From positions 1 through 64,000 of the forward strand of contig NZ_JAODIM010000039.1 in NCBI RefSeq assembly GCF_025527015.1: DNA of 64,000 nucleotides, written 5' to 3'. This DNA comes from Winslowiella arboricola (GTDB taxonomy: Bacteria > Pseudomonadota > Gammaproteobacteria > Enterobacterales > Enterobacteriaceae). A program made the translations under genes and the position numbers. The notes beneath the pieces were generated by a model, which saw only the letters and a list, made by a program, of their open reading frames with translations, was not told the origin of the DNA and did not search any database. Numbering within the stretch: the stretch's first letter is position 1; every line of letters begins with the position of its first letter. Of the stretch, positions 9,973 to 33,151 are shown piece after piece.

Positions 9973-10401
9973 TCAATTAGCTTGCGCATTAACGGTGGTC
10001 GCACCCTGTTCCAGCGCTTCCAGTATCGAACAGTAAACACTGCTGTGATCGGCGCCACAACAGGCGTCGTTAAGTCGCTGAAGTGAACGCTGCATATGTT
10101 GCAACTCCGCAATCATCCCCTCTACTTCATTCAGCCTGTTCTGCACGATGGTTTTAGATTCATGGCAGCTGTGATGCTCTGGATCGACGCGGATCGACAA
10201 CAGCTCGCGGATCGATTCAAGGGTAAACCCTAGCTGACGACCGTAGCGAATAAATTTAAGTCGCTGCAAATCCTGTTCGGTATACAGGCGGAAGCCGCCT
10301 TCGGTTCGCACCTTATGATCCATCATCTGCTGCTTTTCATAGTAACGAATGGTATCTGGCGTCACATCCGCTAGTTTTGCCAGCTGTCCAATGCGAAACA
10401 T
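9973..10401 (-). CDS. zntR: Zn(II)-responsive MerR-family regulator ZntR
   Basis: Activates the zinc exporter gene zntA (not in this window) by untwisting its promoter. 142 residues (E. coli 141). An N-terminal MerR helix-turn-helix (MFRIGQLAKLADVTPDTIRYYEKQ) is followed by the long dimer helix and the metal-binding C-terminus. The zinc-ligand cysteines are present (HHSCHES near 77-83, DACCGADHSSVYC near 112-124). Its ATG overlaps the yhdN stop by one base (TAATG), so the two are probably coupled. Confidence 0.96.
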   Translation of the reverse strand: MFRIGQLAKLADVTPDTIRYYEKQQMMDHKVRTEGGFRLYTEQDLQRLKFIRYGRQLGFTLESIRELLSIRVDPEHHSCHESKTIVQNRLNEVEGMIAELQHMQRSLQRLNDACCGADHSSVYCSILEALEQGATTVNAQAN

Positions 10402-10772
10402 TATTTGTCTCCTGCGAGGCGTTGCTTTACGTGATTACGGTATTCACCGTTAAGAAAAGCGGTACTCAGACCGGCCTGGGTCAGTTTTATTTCCAGCAGC
10501 CGCAGACGTTTAACATGCGATTGATAGCGATCGTCGGCAGGATCGAGCGATTGAAGCAGGCAATCCAGCTCGATCGCTTCGCGTTTCATCTCCAGCTCGG
10601 GAGGCAGATAGCCGGAGTTCTTCAACAGCCGATATGCTGCACGCAACTCTGGCGCAACATGGCTGTCGTCATCGAGGATAAGCGGCTTTCCCTGACCAGG
10701 CAGGTTATCCAGCTCACCACTGGCTTGCGCTTCACGAATGTGTTGTTCAACGAGTTGGTCTATAAACCACAT
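10401..10772 (-). CDS. yhdN: DUF1992 protein YhdN
   Basis: A 123-residue protein of the DUF1992 (DnaJ-homologue subfamily C member 28-like) group, lacking a J domain. The conserved stretch GQGKPLILDDDSHVAPELRA is near residue 26. Function is unknown to me. I chose the second of two adjacent ATGs by spacing from AGGAG and by similarity to E. coli YhdN (MWLLDQ). It sits directly upstream of zntR, as in E. coli. Confidence 0.9.
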   Translation of the reverse strand: MWFIDQLVEQHIREAQASGELDNLPGQGKPLILDDDSHVAPELRAAYRLLKNSGYLPPELEMKREAIELDCLLQSLDPADDRYQSHVKRLRLLEIKLTQAGLSTAFLNGEYRNHVKQRLAGDK

Positions 10773-10848
10773 CATCTTCTCCTGTGCGGAAATGAACTAT
10801 GAATAGTTTAACCAAATGTCAGCGGGGAAGTATGAGGAATTTTGGATA

Positions 10849-10877
10849 TAAAAAAACCGGGCAAGCCCGGTTTTTCT
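10849..10877 (-). terminator. Rho-independent terminator of the alpha operon
   Basis: AAAAAACCGGGC-AA-GCCCGGTTTTT: a 6-bp G/C stem extended by A/T pairs. It lies just after the rplQ stop on the minus strand and ends in a run of T on that strand. Its symmetry would also let it stop plus-strand transcription. Confidence 0.9.
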
Positions 10878-10890
10878 ACGTTGCTACAGA

Positions 10891-11301
<411 letters not shown>

Positions 11302-11317
11302 TTAACCTGTGATCGGT

Positions 11318-12307
11318 TTATTCATCAGCAATGCTAGCTGGTGGCCAGTTTTCCAGGCGCATGCCCAGTGACAGACCACGTGACGCCAGCACATCTTTAA
11401 TCTCGGTAAGAGATTTCTTACCAAGGTTAGGCGTTTTAAGCAGCTCAACCTCGGTACGCTGTACCAGATCACCGATGTAGTGGATAGCTTCTGCCTTAAG
11501 GCAGTTAGCAGAGCGGACAGTCAATTCCAGATCGTCAACAGGGCGCAGCAAGATCGGATCGAATTCTGGTTTCTCTTCTTTAACTTCCGGCTGACGTACA
11601 TCACGTAAGTCAACGAAAGCTTCAAGTTGTTCTGCCAGGATGGTTGCCGCACGGCGGATCGCTTCTTCAGGATCAATAGTGCCGTTGGTTTCCATTTCGA
11701 TGACCAGCTTGTCCAGGTCGGTACGCTGTTCTACGCGCGCTGCTTCAACATTGTAGGCTATACGGTCTACAGGGCTGTAGCAGGCGTCGACTAACAGACG
11801 ACCAATCGGGCGCTCATCTTCTTCCGAATGAATTCGGGCAGACGCCGGCACATAACCACGACCGCGCTGAACTTTGATACGCATATTAATAGATGCGTTC
11901 TCATCGGTCAGGTGGCAGATCACGTGCTGCGGCTTGACGATTTCGACATCACCATCATGGGTGATATCGGCTGCAGTCACAGGGCCAATGCCAGATTTAT
12001 TCAAGGTAAGAATAACTTCATCTTTGCCCTGAACTCTTACCGCAAGGCCTTTCAGGTTGAGAAGGATTTCCAGGATATCTTCCTGTACACCCTCTTTGGT
12101 GCTGTACTCATGCAGTACACCATCAATTTCAACCTCGGTCACCGCGCAACCCGGCATGGATGAAAGCAGAATACGGCGCAGTGCGTTACCAAGAGTATGG
12201 CCAAAGCCACGCTCTAAAGGCTCAAGGGTCACCTTGGCATGCGTCGAACTCACTTGCTCGATATCTACCAGGCGCGGTTTTAGAAACTCTGTCACAGAAC
12301 CCTGCAT
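11318..12307 (-). CDS. rpoA: RNA polymerase alpha subunit
   Basis: 329 residues, the E. coli length. The N-terminal domain (about 1-235) dimerises and nucleates core assembly. After a linker the C-terminal domain (about 249-329) carries VRSANCLK (Arg265, Asn268, Cys269 for UP-element and CRP contacts) and [11 protein letters not shown] (Lys298 region). Fourth gene of the alpha operon, so its level is tied to ribosomal-protein synthesis through the S4-controlled leader. Confidence 0.99.
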
Positions 12308-12332
12308 TGTGTCCTCTCTTTGGTACTAAGCT

Positions 12333-12971
<639 letters not shown>

Positions 12972-12984
12972 CTAAAAACGAGCG

Positions 12985-13377
<393 letters not shown>

Positions 13378-13390
13378 TCAATCACCCCGA

Positions 13391-13747
13391 TTATTTCTTG
13401 ATCGGTTTACGCGGACCCTTACGGGTACGTGCGTTAGTCTTGGTACGCTGACCGCGAACCGGAAGACCACGACGATGACGCAAACCACGATAGCAACCAA
13501 GGTCCATCAGACGCTTGATGCTCAGGGTGACTTCACGACGCAGATCGCCTTCAACGACGAACTTAGCAACTTCATCACGCAGCGTGTCAATTTGTTCTTC
13601 AGACAGCTCACTGATCTTAACATTTTCAGCGATACCCGCAGAGGCGCAGATGGCCTGGGAGCGAGTCTTGCCGATACCGTAGATTGAAGTTAATGCAATC
13701 ACGGTGTGTTTTTGATCAGGAATGTTAATGCCTGCTATACGGGCCAC
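13391..13747 (-). CDS. rpsM: 30S ribosomal protein S13
   Basis: 118 residues, starting at a GTG codon (GTGGCCCGT) behind AGGAG. Head protein contacting P-site tRNA and forming bridges to the 50S subunit; the basic tail [18 protein letters not shown] is typical. It is the first gene of the alpha operon; its start codon lies within the leader structure bound by S4. Confidence 0.99.
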   Translation of the reverse strand: MARIAGINIPDQKHTVIALTSIYGIGKTRSQAICASAGIAENVKISELSEEQIDTLRDEVAKFVVEGDLRREVTLSIKRLMDLGCYRGLRHRRGLPVRGQRTKTNARTRKGPRKPIKK

Positions 13748-13840
13748 TATGCACTCCTACTATTTAAATATGCGCCCCATGCCGAAAAGCCCGTTTTCAG
13801 GATACTCAAATGGCAGCGCATAGACATACAAAAGATTGGC
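13748..13840 (-). promoter_or_regulatory. Alpha-operon leader (S4-binding pseudoknot)
   Basis: The untranslated leader between the alpha promoter and rpsM is nearly identical, as recalled, to the E. coli alpha-operon leader, including CATTTGAGTATCCTGAAAAC, CGGGCTTTTC and TAGTAGGAGTGCATA before the GTG. In E. coli this RNA folds into a nested pseudoknot that S4 traps to block translation. Conservation of the elements supports the same control here. Confidence 0.85.
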
Positions 13841-13845
13841 TGGCT

Positions 13846-13874
13846 AATCTAGCCAGCTCAACCCGACTTTGCAA
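13846..13874 (-). promoter_or_regulatory. Alpha-operon promoter
   Basis: Minus strand -35 TTGCAA (13869-13874) and -10 TAGATT (13846-13851) with a 17-bp spacer, in the 143-bp gap between rpmJ and rpsM. Sequence and position match the E. coli alpha promoter as I recall it. An imperfect dyad (GGCTAGATTAGCC) covers the -10 and could double as a weak stop for the spc operon. Confidence 0.8.
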
Positions 13875-13890
13875 GAAAAATATGTGAAAA

Positions 13891-14040
<150 letters not shown>

Positions 14041-15372
14041 TTAACGGCCGTAGCCTTTCAGGTTTGCTTTCTTCAGAGCAGACTCGTACTGACTTGACAT
14101 CATCAGAGTTTGCACTTGAGCCATAAAGTCCATGATGACCACGACTACGATCAGCAGTGATGTACCGCCGAAGTAGAATGGAACTTTCATCGCATCACGC
14201 ATGAACTCCGGGATTAGGCAGATGAAAGTAATGTACAAGGCGCCAATTAAGGTCAGTCGAGTCATTACTTTATCGATGTACTTCGCCGTTTGCTCTCCCG
14301 GACGAATTCCTGGTACAAATGCACCAGACTTCTTCAGGTTATCTGCTGTTTCACGCGGGTTGAAAACCAACGCCGTATAGAAGAAACAGAAGAAGATGAT
14401 TGCAGTCGCATAGAGTAACACATACAGCGGCTGACCTGGTTGTAAATACATCGAAATAGTTGTTAACCAGTTCCAACCGGTACCGCCCCCGAACCAGGAC
14501 GCAATGGTCGCTGGGAACAGGATGATGCTGGAAGCGAAGATTGCCGGGATTACGCCCGCCATATTCACTTTCAACGGCAGATGTGTGCTCTGCGCAGCAT
14601 AGACACGACGGCCTTGCTGACGTTTCGCATAGTTCACCACAATGCGGCGTTGACCACGCTCAACGAAAACAACGAAGAAGGTCACTGCAAATACGAGAAC
14701 TGCAACCAACAGCAACAGGAGGAAGTGCAGGTCGCCTTGCCGCGCTTGCTCGATAGTATGGCCAATGGCCGGCGGCAATCCCGCAACAATACCAGCGAAG
14801 ATAATGATTGAGATACCGTTGCCGATACCTCGCTCAGTAATCTGTTCGCCCAGCCACATCAGGAACATTGTTCCGGTGACCAGACTCACAACAGCGGTAA
14901 AGTAGAATGGAAGGCCCGGGTTTAACACCAGGCCCTGCATTCCAGGCATATTCGGTAAACCGGTAGCAATACCGATAGACTGAAATATAGCCAGTACCAG
15001 AGTGCCGTAACGGGTGTACTGGCTTATCTTACGACGGCCAGCCTCCCCTTCTTTCTTGATCTCTGCCAGGGCGGGATGAACCACCGTCAGCAGCTGGATA
15101 ATAATCGATGCCGAAATATACGGCATGATACCCAGAGCAAAAATAGAAGCACGGCTCAGAGCACCACCAGAGAACATGTTAAACATTTCAATGATGGTGC
15201 CACGCTGTTGCTCAAGCAGTTTGGCAAGTACAGTGGCATCGATACCAGGGATCGGAATAAAAGAACCAATGCGGAAGACAATCAGCGCACCAATCACAAA
15301 CAGAAGTCTGCGTTTTAGTTCGCCAAAACCGCCTCTGGCACTTTGAAAATCTAATCCCGGTTGCTTAGCCAT
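14041..15372 (-). CDS. secY: Protein translocase subunit SecY
   Basis: 443 residues, ten transmembrane helices; the central pore of the SecYEG inner-membrane translocon. The cytoplasmic N-terminus ([21 protein letters not shown]) and the C5 loop with [23 protein letters not shown] (about 351-373), which contacts SecA and ribosomes, are intact. Sits between rplO and rpmJ in the spc operon. Confidence 0.99.
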   Translation of the reverse strand: MAKQPGLDFQSARGGFGELKRRLLFVIGALIVFRIGSFIPIPGIDATVLAKLLEQQRGTIIEMFNMFSGGALSRASIFALGIMPYISASIIIQLLTVVHPALAEIKKEGEAGRRKISQYTRYGTLVLAIFQSIGIATGLPNMPGMQGLVLNPGLPFYFTAVVSLVTGTMFLMWLGEQITERGIGNGISIIIFAGIVAGLPPAIGHTIEQARQGDLHFLLLLLVAVLVFAVTFFVVFVERGQRRIVVNYAKRQQGRRVYAAQSTHLPLKVNMAGVIPAIFASSIILFPATIASWFGGGTGWNWLTTISMYLQPGQPLYVLLYATAIIFFCFFYTALVFNPRETADNLKKSGAFVPGIRPGEQTAKYIDKVMTRLTLIGALYITFICLIPEFMRDAMKVPFYFGGTSLLIVVVVIMDFMAQVQTLMMSSQYESALKKANLKGYGR

Positions 15373-15379
15373 CTGCTAC

Positions 15380-15817
<438 letters not shown>

Positions 15818-15997
15818 TTACTCCTCCACTTTAACCATGTAGGAAATCGCGTTAACCATGCCGCGTACTGCTGGCGTGTCTTCACGCTCTACGGTGTGGT
15901 TAATACGACGCAGACCCAGGCCAAGCAGCGTTGCCTTGTGTTTCGGCAAACGACCGATCGAACTGCGGGTTTGAGTAATTTTAATAGTCTTCGCCAT
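15818..15997 (-). CDS. rpmD: 50S ribosomal protein L30
   Basis: 59 residues from [15 protein letters not shown]; two additional in-frame residues (MT) at 16003 are unlikely because rpsE ends there. Small ferredoxin-like fold protein. Its short spacing to rpsE (5 bp) indicates coupled translation. Confidence 0.98.
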   Translation of the reverse strand: MAKTIKITQTRSSIGRLPKHKATLLGLGLRRINHTVEREDTPAVRGMVNAISYMVKVEE

Positions 15998-16002
15998 GGT
16001 CA

Positions 16003-16512
<510 letters not shown>

Positions 16513-16517
16513 CTACC

Positions 16518-16880
<363 letters not shown>

Positions 16881-17414
16881 TTACTTCTTCTTAGCCTCTT
16901 TGGTACGCACGACTTCGTCGGCGTAACGAACACCCTTGCCTTTATAAGGCTCAGGACGACGGTAGGCGCGAATATCCGCTGCTACCTGACCAATCAGCTG
17001 TTTATCAGCGCCTTTCAGCACGATCTCAGTCTGAGTTGGACATTCTGCAGTAATACCCGCTGGCAGCGCATGTTCAACAGGATGAGAGAAGCCCAGGGCC
17101 AAACTCACCGCGTTGCCTTTAATGGCTGCACGATAACCTACACCAACCAGCTGCAGCTTCTTAGTGAAGCCTTCGGTAACACCGATAACCATTGCGTTAA
17201 GCAGCGCGCGAGAAGTACCCGCCTGCGCCCATCCGTCAACAAAACCTTCGCGCGGAGCGAAAGTCAATTTGTTGTCTTCAGATTTAACTTCAACAGCATC
17301 ATTGATAGTACGAGTCAGCTCGCCGTTTTTACCTTTAATCGAAATTACCTGACCGTTGAGTTTTACCTCTACGCCGGCAGGAATCACGACTGGTGCTTTA
17401 GCAACACGAGACAT
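16881..17414 (-). CDS. rplF: 50S ribosomal protein L6
   Basis: 177 residues made of two repeated alpha/beta domains (about 1-80 and 85-175); the signature [24 protein letters not shown] is at the C-terminus. Located near the GTPase-factor binding site of the 50S subunit. Spc operon. Confidence 0.99.
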   Translation of the reverse strand: MSRVAKAPVVIPAGVEVKLNGQVISIKGKNGELTRTINDAVEVKSEDNKLTFAPREGFVDGWAQAGTSRALLNAMVIGVTEGFTKKLQLVGVGYRAAIKGNAVSLALGFSHPVEHALPAGITAECPTQTEIVLKGADKQLIGQVAADIRAYRRPEPYKGKGVRYADEVVRTKEAKKK

Positions 17415-17426
17415 ATATTCCTCCGA

Positions 17427-17825
<399 letters not shown>

Positions 17826-17852
17826 TTACTCCCGTGATTCAATTGGTGACAA

Positions 17853-18167
<315 letters not shown>

Positions 18168-18172
18168 CTACC

Positions 18173-19435
<1,263 letters not shown>

Positions 19436-19503
19436 CTAATGTCAACTACTACTTCGGGACCTGTAAACAGGTCGTTTGAAAGCCCCATAATTGAGGGCGC
19501 GGC

Positions 19504-19532
19504 ATTATAACACCGGTTCTCGCATATGGGTA
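19504..19532 (-). promoter_or_regulatory. Spc-operon promoter
   Basis: In the 171-bp gap between rpsQ and rplN, minus-strand TATAAT (19504-19509) in the context GTGTTATAATGCCGCGCCC matches the E. coli Pspc -10 region as recalled. The -35 (TACCCA at 19527-19532, 17-bp spacing) is poor, as it is in E. coli. The remaining leader (GTTGACATTAGCGGAGCACT) is also conserved. Confidence 0.8.
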
Positions 19533-19570
19533 GAAAAAATAAACGGCTCGACTAAGCCGAGCCGTTTATC
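19530..19570 (-). terminator. Terminator-like hairpin at the end of the S10 operon
   Basis: AAACGGCTCG (19541-19550) pairs with CGAGCCGTTT (19558-19567). On the minus strand it is followed by a TTTATTTTTTCT tract. It separates rpsQ from the spc promoter. Partial read-through into spc genes would be expected from E. coli practice, but cannot be judged from sequence. Confidence 0.85.
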
Positions 19571-19594
19571 TTATTTTTTAGAGAGGAGATTCTA

Positions 19595-21806
<2,212 letters not shown>

Positions 21807-21819
21807 TTATCCTCTAAAA

Positions 21820-24215
<2,396 letters not shown>

Positions 24216-24235
24216 TCAATCGCTCAATGACCTGA

Positions 24236-24740
<505 letters not shown>

Positions 24741-24745
24741 CGCGC

Positions 24746-24773
24746 ATTATACGTAAATCTGTTCAGGAAGCAA
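24746..24773 (-). promoter_or_regulatory. S10 operon promoter
   Basis: Minus-strand -35 TTGCTT (24768-24773) and -10 TATAAT (24746-24751), 16-bp spacer, followed by a G/C-rich discriminator (GCGCGGGC) typical of growth-rate-controlled promoters. It accounts for part of the 405-bp gene-free stretch before gspO; in 24774-24952 I see no further clear feature. Confidence 0.85.
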
Positions 24774-24952
24774 CCCATAATCCACTTTGCCACGCGGATA
24801 ACTGGAATCAGCAACACACCTGCCGCTGTAAGCGCGGTAATTCTCATCTGCGGTTGCGTGCTGCTTCCCGGCAGCGTGATCTGACCGCCAGCGCGCGGTG
24901 ACAAACCAGGGTGTGGCGCTCTATGCTGCTCAACAGTTTACCGGGAGGCATT

Positions 24953-25741
24953 ATGGATAACTGGCTGATAGTCGTACCCGCGCTAATGTTCGGCGCTCTG
25001 TTGGGAAGCTTTCTTGGTCTGGCGATTGAACGCTTCCCTGCCTGCGCCACCGGCCACTGCTGGCTGCAACGACTCTGCCGGCCCGCCTCCCACTGCGTGC
25101 ACTGTGGACATCCCCTCCGGCTGGCGGATCTGCTGCCGCTTATCAGCTGGCTATGGCTGCGCGGTCGCTGCCGCTATTGTCAGCAGGCGATTAGCATTTA
25201 TCCCTGCTATATCGAATTGCTCACCGCGCTGTTGCTGGCACTGCTGGCGGTTGGCTGCCAGCGCCCTGCCCTGTTTGCGTGGCTGACACTCTTCAGCTGC
25301 GCGGCTGTAGTGCTCAGCGAAATCGATCGGCGCCATTTGCTGTTACCTGATGTCCTGACATTGCCACTGCTATGGTGCGGCCTGCTATTTAACCTGCAAC
25401 GCTCCAGCCAGCATTTGCAACACGCCGTCAGCGGCGCACTCTGCGGCTACCTCAGTTTCTGGTTACTCTACTGGCTATACCGCGTCGCACGTAAACGTGA
25501 AGGATTGGGCCGCGGCGACACGAAATATTTTGCGGCTATTGGCGCATGGACAGGTATGTCCGCGCTGCCGATGGTGGCGACACTGGCGGCCGCGACTGGC
25601 ATCATTATCTGGCTGGGGAAAAAAGTGCGACGGGAGAAAACCATCCTGCAACCTTTTGGGCCATGCCTGTCTGTTGCCGGATGGTTGGTGCTTATTGCTC
25701 AACAAAATGGGGAACCTTACGGGTTTAACTGGCTGCTTTAA
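24953..25741 (+). CDS. gspO: Type IV prepilin peptidase family protein (GspO/HofD-like)
   Basis: Inner-membrane aspartyl protease that cleaves and methylates type IV prepilins or type II pseudopilins. The start at 24953 (MDNWLIVV) is behind GGGAGG. The 262-residue protein is longer than E. coli GspO (about 225) and keeps the cytoplasmic zinc-type cysteine pairs (HCVHCGHPL and RCRYCQ, about residues 43-80) that E. coli GspO lacks. Catalytic aspartates appear as EIDRR and GRGDTKYF. No pseudopilin genes lie in the window. Its 3' end overlaps convergent bfr by 17 bp. Confidence 0.88.
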   Translation: MDNWLIVVPALMFGALLGSFLGLAIERFPACATGHCWLQRLCRPASHCVHCGHPLRLADLLPLISWLWLRGRCRYCQQAISIYPCYIELLTALLLALLAVGCQRPALFAWLTLFSCAAVVLSEIDRRHLLLPDVLTLPLLWCGLLFNLQRSSQHLQHAVSGALCGYLSFWLLYWLYRVARKREGLGRGDTKYFAAIGAWTGMSALPMVATLAAATGIIIWLGKKVRREKTILQPFGPCLSVAGWLVLIAQQNGEPYGFNWLL

Positions 25742-26201
25742 TTTGTGACTGCAGGTAATTCTGAACGCCGATTTTACCGATCAGTTCGAGTTCAGTTTCG
25801 AGAAAGTCGATATGGTGCTCTTCATCCGCAAGGATTTCGATCATCATATCGCGACTGACATAATCGTAAACCTTATCTGCGTAAGCAATGGCTTCGCGCA
25901 GATCCTTCGCCCCTTCCAGCTCAAGCACCAGATCGGACTTCAGTATCTCTTCAACATCCTCACCAATGCGTAATCTGCCAAGATCCTGCAAGTTGGGAAT
26001 GCCTTCAAGAAAAAGGATACGTTCAATGTACTTGTCGGCATGCTTCATTTCATCGATTGATTCGTGGTACTCAACATCATTCAGGCGCATCAGTCCCCAA
26101 TTTTTGAACATTCGCGCATGCAGGAAATACTGGTTAATCGCCACCAGTTCATTGCCTAACAATTTGTTGAGATGATTTATGATTTTAGTATCGCCCTTCA
26201 T
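25725..26201 (-). CDS. bfr: Bacterioferritin
   Basis: Heme-containing iron-storage 24-mer. 158 residues from [16 protein letters not shown], the E. coli length. Ferroxidase and heme ligands are visible: Glu18 (NELVAINQ), Glu51/Met52/His54 (DEMKHAD), Glu94 and Glu127/His130 (DEEHHID). An upstream extension in frame has no ribosome binding site. Forms a pair with bfd, which mobilises the stored iron. Confidence 0.98.
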   Translation of the reverse strand: MKGDTKIINHLNKLLGNELVAINQYFLHARMFKNWGLMRLNDVEYHESIDEMKHADKYIERILFLEGIPNLQDLGRLRIGEDVEEILKSDLVLELEGAKDLREAIAYADKVYDYVSRDMMIEILADEEHHIDFLETELELIGKIGVQNYLQSQIKAAS

Positions 26202-26285
26202 TTTGCTTCCTCCGCTTCCAGTTAATATCAGCGTAGATGCGGTTTGAAAGAAGTCAAAAATCCATGACAAAAAGCAGGGTTATTG

Positions 26286-26480
26286 TCAGGCGATCTCTTT
26301 GTACTGCGGGGAGTGTTGCAACTCTTCATCCATAATTTCACGCGCGGCGCGAATGCATTTACCACACTGCTTGCCTACCGGGACGAGCTGGCGAAGATGC
26401 TGAATGGATTTGGGCTGGTAACGGCGAACCGCTTCACGAATGGCTTTATCACTGACGGCATTACACAAACAGACGTACAT
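26286..26480 (-). CDS. bfd: Bacterioferritin-associated ferredoxin Bfd
   Basis: 64-residue [2Fe-2S] protein that reduces the bacterioferritin heme to release iron. The cluster ligands are VCLC (Cys4, Cys6) and QCGKC (about Cys39, Cys42). It lies 84 bp upstream of bfr and has a strong promoter overlapped by a likely Fur box. Confidence 0.97.
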   Translation of the reverse strand: MYVCLCNAVSDKAIREAVRRYQPKSIQHLRQLVPVGKQCGKCIRAAREIMDEELQHSPQYKEIA

Positions 26481-26510
26481 TTATTCACTCCAGTACAATT
26501 TCTGATCAAT

Positions 26511-26539
26511 AGTGTAAATGCGAATCGTTTTTATTTCAA
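26511..26539 (-). promoter_or_regulatory. bfd promoter with a Fur-box-like operator
   Basis: Minus-strand -35 TTGAAA (26534-26539) and -10 TACACT (26511-26516), 17-bp spacer. The spacer itself (26517-26535, AATGCGAATCGTTTTTATT on the plus strand) matches the 19-bp Fur consensus AATGATAATCATTATCATT at 14 positions. Fur-Fe(II) binding there would block the promoter, in line with Bfd being induced in iron starvation. Confidence 0.65.
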
Positions 26540-26582
26540 TCACTATACAAACAGCGCCGAAAACGCCGCCCATCTTAAAGGC

Positions 26583-26614
26583 AAAAAAAAAGAGCACCGA
26601 AGTGCTCTTTTTTA
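26583..26614 (-). terminator. Rho-independent terminator of the str operon
   Basis: AGAGCAC-CGAA-GTGCTCT stem-loop (26591-26608) with A and T tracts on both sides, 19 bp after the tufA stop on the minus strand. A textbook intrinsic terminator; the flanking tracts would let it work in both directions. Confidence 0.93.
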
Positions 26615-26632
26615 CTGCAAAGTTATCCGCGA

Positions 26633-27865
<1,233 letters not shown>

Positions 27866-27886
27866 TCAATATGTTAAAACTGTAGC

Positions 27887-30025
<2,139 letters not shown>

Positions 30026-30094
30026 TCAAGGTTAGTTAACCCAGGCGGGTTAGCTGAAAGCGCCCGCCTGGTTAGCTTAACTACTACGTGGCTA

Positions 30095-31139
<1,045 letters not shown>

Positions 31140-31161
31140 GAAATAACCAGGATTTCGTGTT

Positions 31162-31449
31162 TTACCAGGTCATTTGCTGAGGATGTTTCACCGCCAGCGC
31201 AACGAACTCAGTATAGCTTACTGGCGTCACCTTGGCGGAAATTTGAGCAGAAAGTCCGCGCGCGTCAACGTCCTCCTGCAAAACAGAGATCGTAATTGGC
31301 GCCGTTAATAGCGCCGTTAACGCCTGACTGCCTTCCAGCGCCGCTAACACACCATCCTGCAGTAATAACAGCTCATCGCCGCGTTTTAACATCCGCAGCA
31401 GTAGCGCGAAGTCGCACTGAAAGGGAGAATTCATCAGCGTATGCAGCAT
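31162..31449 (-). CDS. tusB: Sulfur-relay protein TusB
   Basis: 95-residue small subunit of the TusBCD complex, which passes persulfide from TusA to TusE for 2-thiouridine synthesis at U34 of tRNA. MLHTLMNSPFQCDFALLLRM start. Last gene of the yheO-tusD-tusC-tusB run, 8 bp after tusC. Confidence 0.96.
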   Translation of the reverse strand: MLHTLMNSPFQCDFALLLRMLKRGDELLLLQDGVLAALEGSQALTALLTAPITISVLQEDVDARGLSAQISAKVTPVSYTEFVALAVKHPQQMTW

Positions 31450-31457
31450 GGTGCTTC

Positions 31458-31817
31458 CTAAAACGTCACAATACGGTCGAACTGATCAAGCCGCTGGCGC
31501 AATGCCTCAGCGCTTAATACCTCGACGGGCAGCACGCGTGGATCTTCAGCCGTTAATCCGCGTTCGGCCAGCGAGTCAGCGCAAATATAGCACTGTTCCA
31601 CCTCGTACAACGGCAACACGCCAAAGGTGGCGATATAATTACGCGCGAGAATTTTCTCCGGCTGCTGACCGGCAGTAAGCTGTAACACGCCGTCGCCGAT
31701 AAAAAACAGCGCAAGGTTTTCACTCAATGCGGAAGTCGCCAGCACCGCATCCAGCCCTTCACGTCCGGCACTGGTGCCATGGGGCGCGCGGGTAAAGATA
31801 AACGCGATTGAATTCAT
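31458..31817 (-). CDS. tusC: Sulfur-relay protein TusC
   Basis: 119-residue DsrF-like subunit of the TusBCD complex ([20 protein letters not shown] start, [14 protein letters not shown] near 74). Its start overlaps the tusD stop by one base. Confidence 0.96.
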   Translation of the reverse strand: MNSIAFIFTRAPHGTSAGREGLDAVLATSALSENLALFFIGDGVLQLTAGQQPEKILARNYIATFGVLPLYEVEQCYICADSLAERGLTAEDPRVLPVEVLSAEALRQRLDQFDRIVTF

Positions 31818-32203
31818 CAGAACTGCACCAGTCGTTCACAGCTTAACGCCGCTTCCGCCAGAGAACCTAAGCCAGTCAGCTGAAAACCCGGCTGCAAATT
31901 AGCGGCAGGCAGCGCCAGGCTCTGCGCCTGCTGCTGATCGGTAACACCACGTCGCAACGCCGCCGCCACACAGATATGCAGCGCCGTGCCGTGTTCCGCC
32001 TGCAACTGCTGCCAGGCGCGCACCAGGTCAAACTCATCGCTGGCTGGCGCCGTCAGCTGGTTGGCGTTCAGCACCCCTTCACGATAGAAGAACACGCTGC
32101 TTAGCGTATGCCCCGCAGCGATTAAGGCTTTGGCAAACAGCCAGGCGCTGCTTGCCTGTTGCGTACCATAGGCCGGGCCGGTGACCAACAGGGTAAACTG
32201 CAT
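31817..32203 (-). CDS. tusD: Sulfurtransferase TusD
   Basis: 128-residue DsrE-like subunit carrying the active cysteine of the relay ([12 protein letters not shown], Cys near 78). The start shares one base with the yheO stop. [20 protein letters not shown] is the typical N-terminus. Confidence 0.97.
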   Translation of the reverse strand: MQFTLLVTGPAYGTQQASSAWLFAKALIAAGHTLSSVFFYREGVLNANQLTAPASDEFDLVRAWQQLQAEHGTALHICVAAALRRGVTDQQQAQSLALPAANLQPGFQLTGLGSLAEAALSCERLVQF

Positions 32204-32925
32204 TAACGATCCTGGCCCTGGAAATCACCGCTTTTAAACTGGCGAATATAGAGATACACAGTGTGCTTGGAGATATTCAGACGGTCCGCCACCTGATTAA
32301 TCGCATCTTTGATATCGAAAATGCCCTTCTCATACAGATTGAGCACAATCTGGCGATTCTTGGCATTGTTCGATACATTGCGATCGGCGCTTACCTCTTC
32401 AATCGTAAACTCCAGCGTCTGCGTCACCAGATCTTCCACCGAAGACGCGAAGTTAACGGATGAAGCCACCTCTTTGATTTCTGGCGGCATAAAGGTCGAC
32501 ATAATCTGTGAGAACGGCACGTCCAGATTCATATTGATGCACAGCAGCCCGATCACCCGCTCCTCACGATTGCGAATCGCGATAGTCACTGACTTCATCA
32601 GCACCCCGCTTTTAGCGCGGGTAAAATAGGCTTTTGACACATTACTGTCAGCGCCGGTCATATCGTGCAGCATACGCAGGGCGAGGTCGGTAATTGGCGA
32701 GCCGACTTTGCGGCCGGTATGCTCGCCGTTAGCGATGCGCACAGCCGAACATTTCAAATCCTCCAGCGAATGCAGGACGATTTCACAATGTGAGCCGATC
32801 AGCATCGCCAGACCATCAACCACCGCTTCATACGACTGCAGAATATCGTGGTCGGTCTGAATAAATGGCCGTTGCTCCAGTAAGTCTGATTCGATCAACT
32901 CACCGGGACTGAATGGATTAGACAT
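32203..32925 (-). CDS. yheO: YheO family transcriptional regulator (PAS-like plus HTH)
   Basis: 240 residues, E. coli YheO length. An N-terminal YheO/PAS-like sensory domain (about 25-130, [15 protein letters not shown]) and a C-terminal helix-turn-helix of the DauR type (about 185-232, [20 protein letters not shown] then [15 protein letters not shown]). Ligand and targets are not known to me. First gene of the tus run; the one-base overlap with tusD implies co-expression. Confidence 0.93.
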   Translation of the reverse strand: MSNPFSPGELIESDLLEQRPFIQTDHDILQSYEAVVDGLAMLIGSHCEIVLHSLEDLKCSAVRIANGEHTGRKVGSPITDLALRMLHDMTGADSNVSKAYFTRAKSGVLMKSVTIAIRNREERVIGLLCINMNLDVPFSQIMSTFMPPEIKEVASSVNFASSVEDLVTQTLEFTIEEVSADRNVSNNAKNRQIVLNLYEKGIFDIKDAINQVADRLNISKHTVYLYIRQFKSGDFQGQDR

Positions 32926-33089
32926 GGAAGAGACACCCTAATATTGGCTGGAGCCTGTCTCAGCGCGGCCTGGGCAGACTCAACATACAGAATTTTGCGC
33001 GACTGATAGTTTAGCAAATCAGGGAAAGCTGTGTCCTGGCCTTTGTTGCTAATTGCGCAGAATCACTCAAACTGTGCGCGTCAGGGCAT

Positions 33090-33123
33090 AAAAACAGAAC
33101 CGCCGCAGCGATTGCGGCGGTTT
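33090..33123 (-). terminator. fkpA terminator
   Basis: AACCGCCGCA (33098-33107) and TGCGGCGGTT (33113-33122) form a perfect 10-bp stem with a 5-base loop, 29 bp after the fkpA stop. On the minus strand the tail is CTGTTTTTATG. It separates fkpA from the yheO promoter region (32926-33089), in which I see no other clear site. Confidence 0.88.
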
Positions 33124-33151
33124 TTACAGACACGAAACGACTGGTCAGAAA

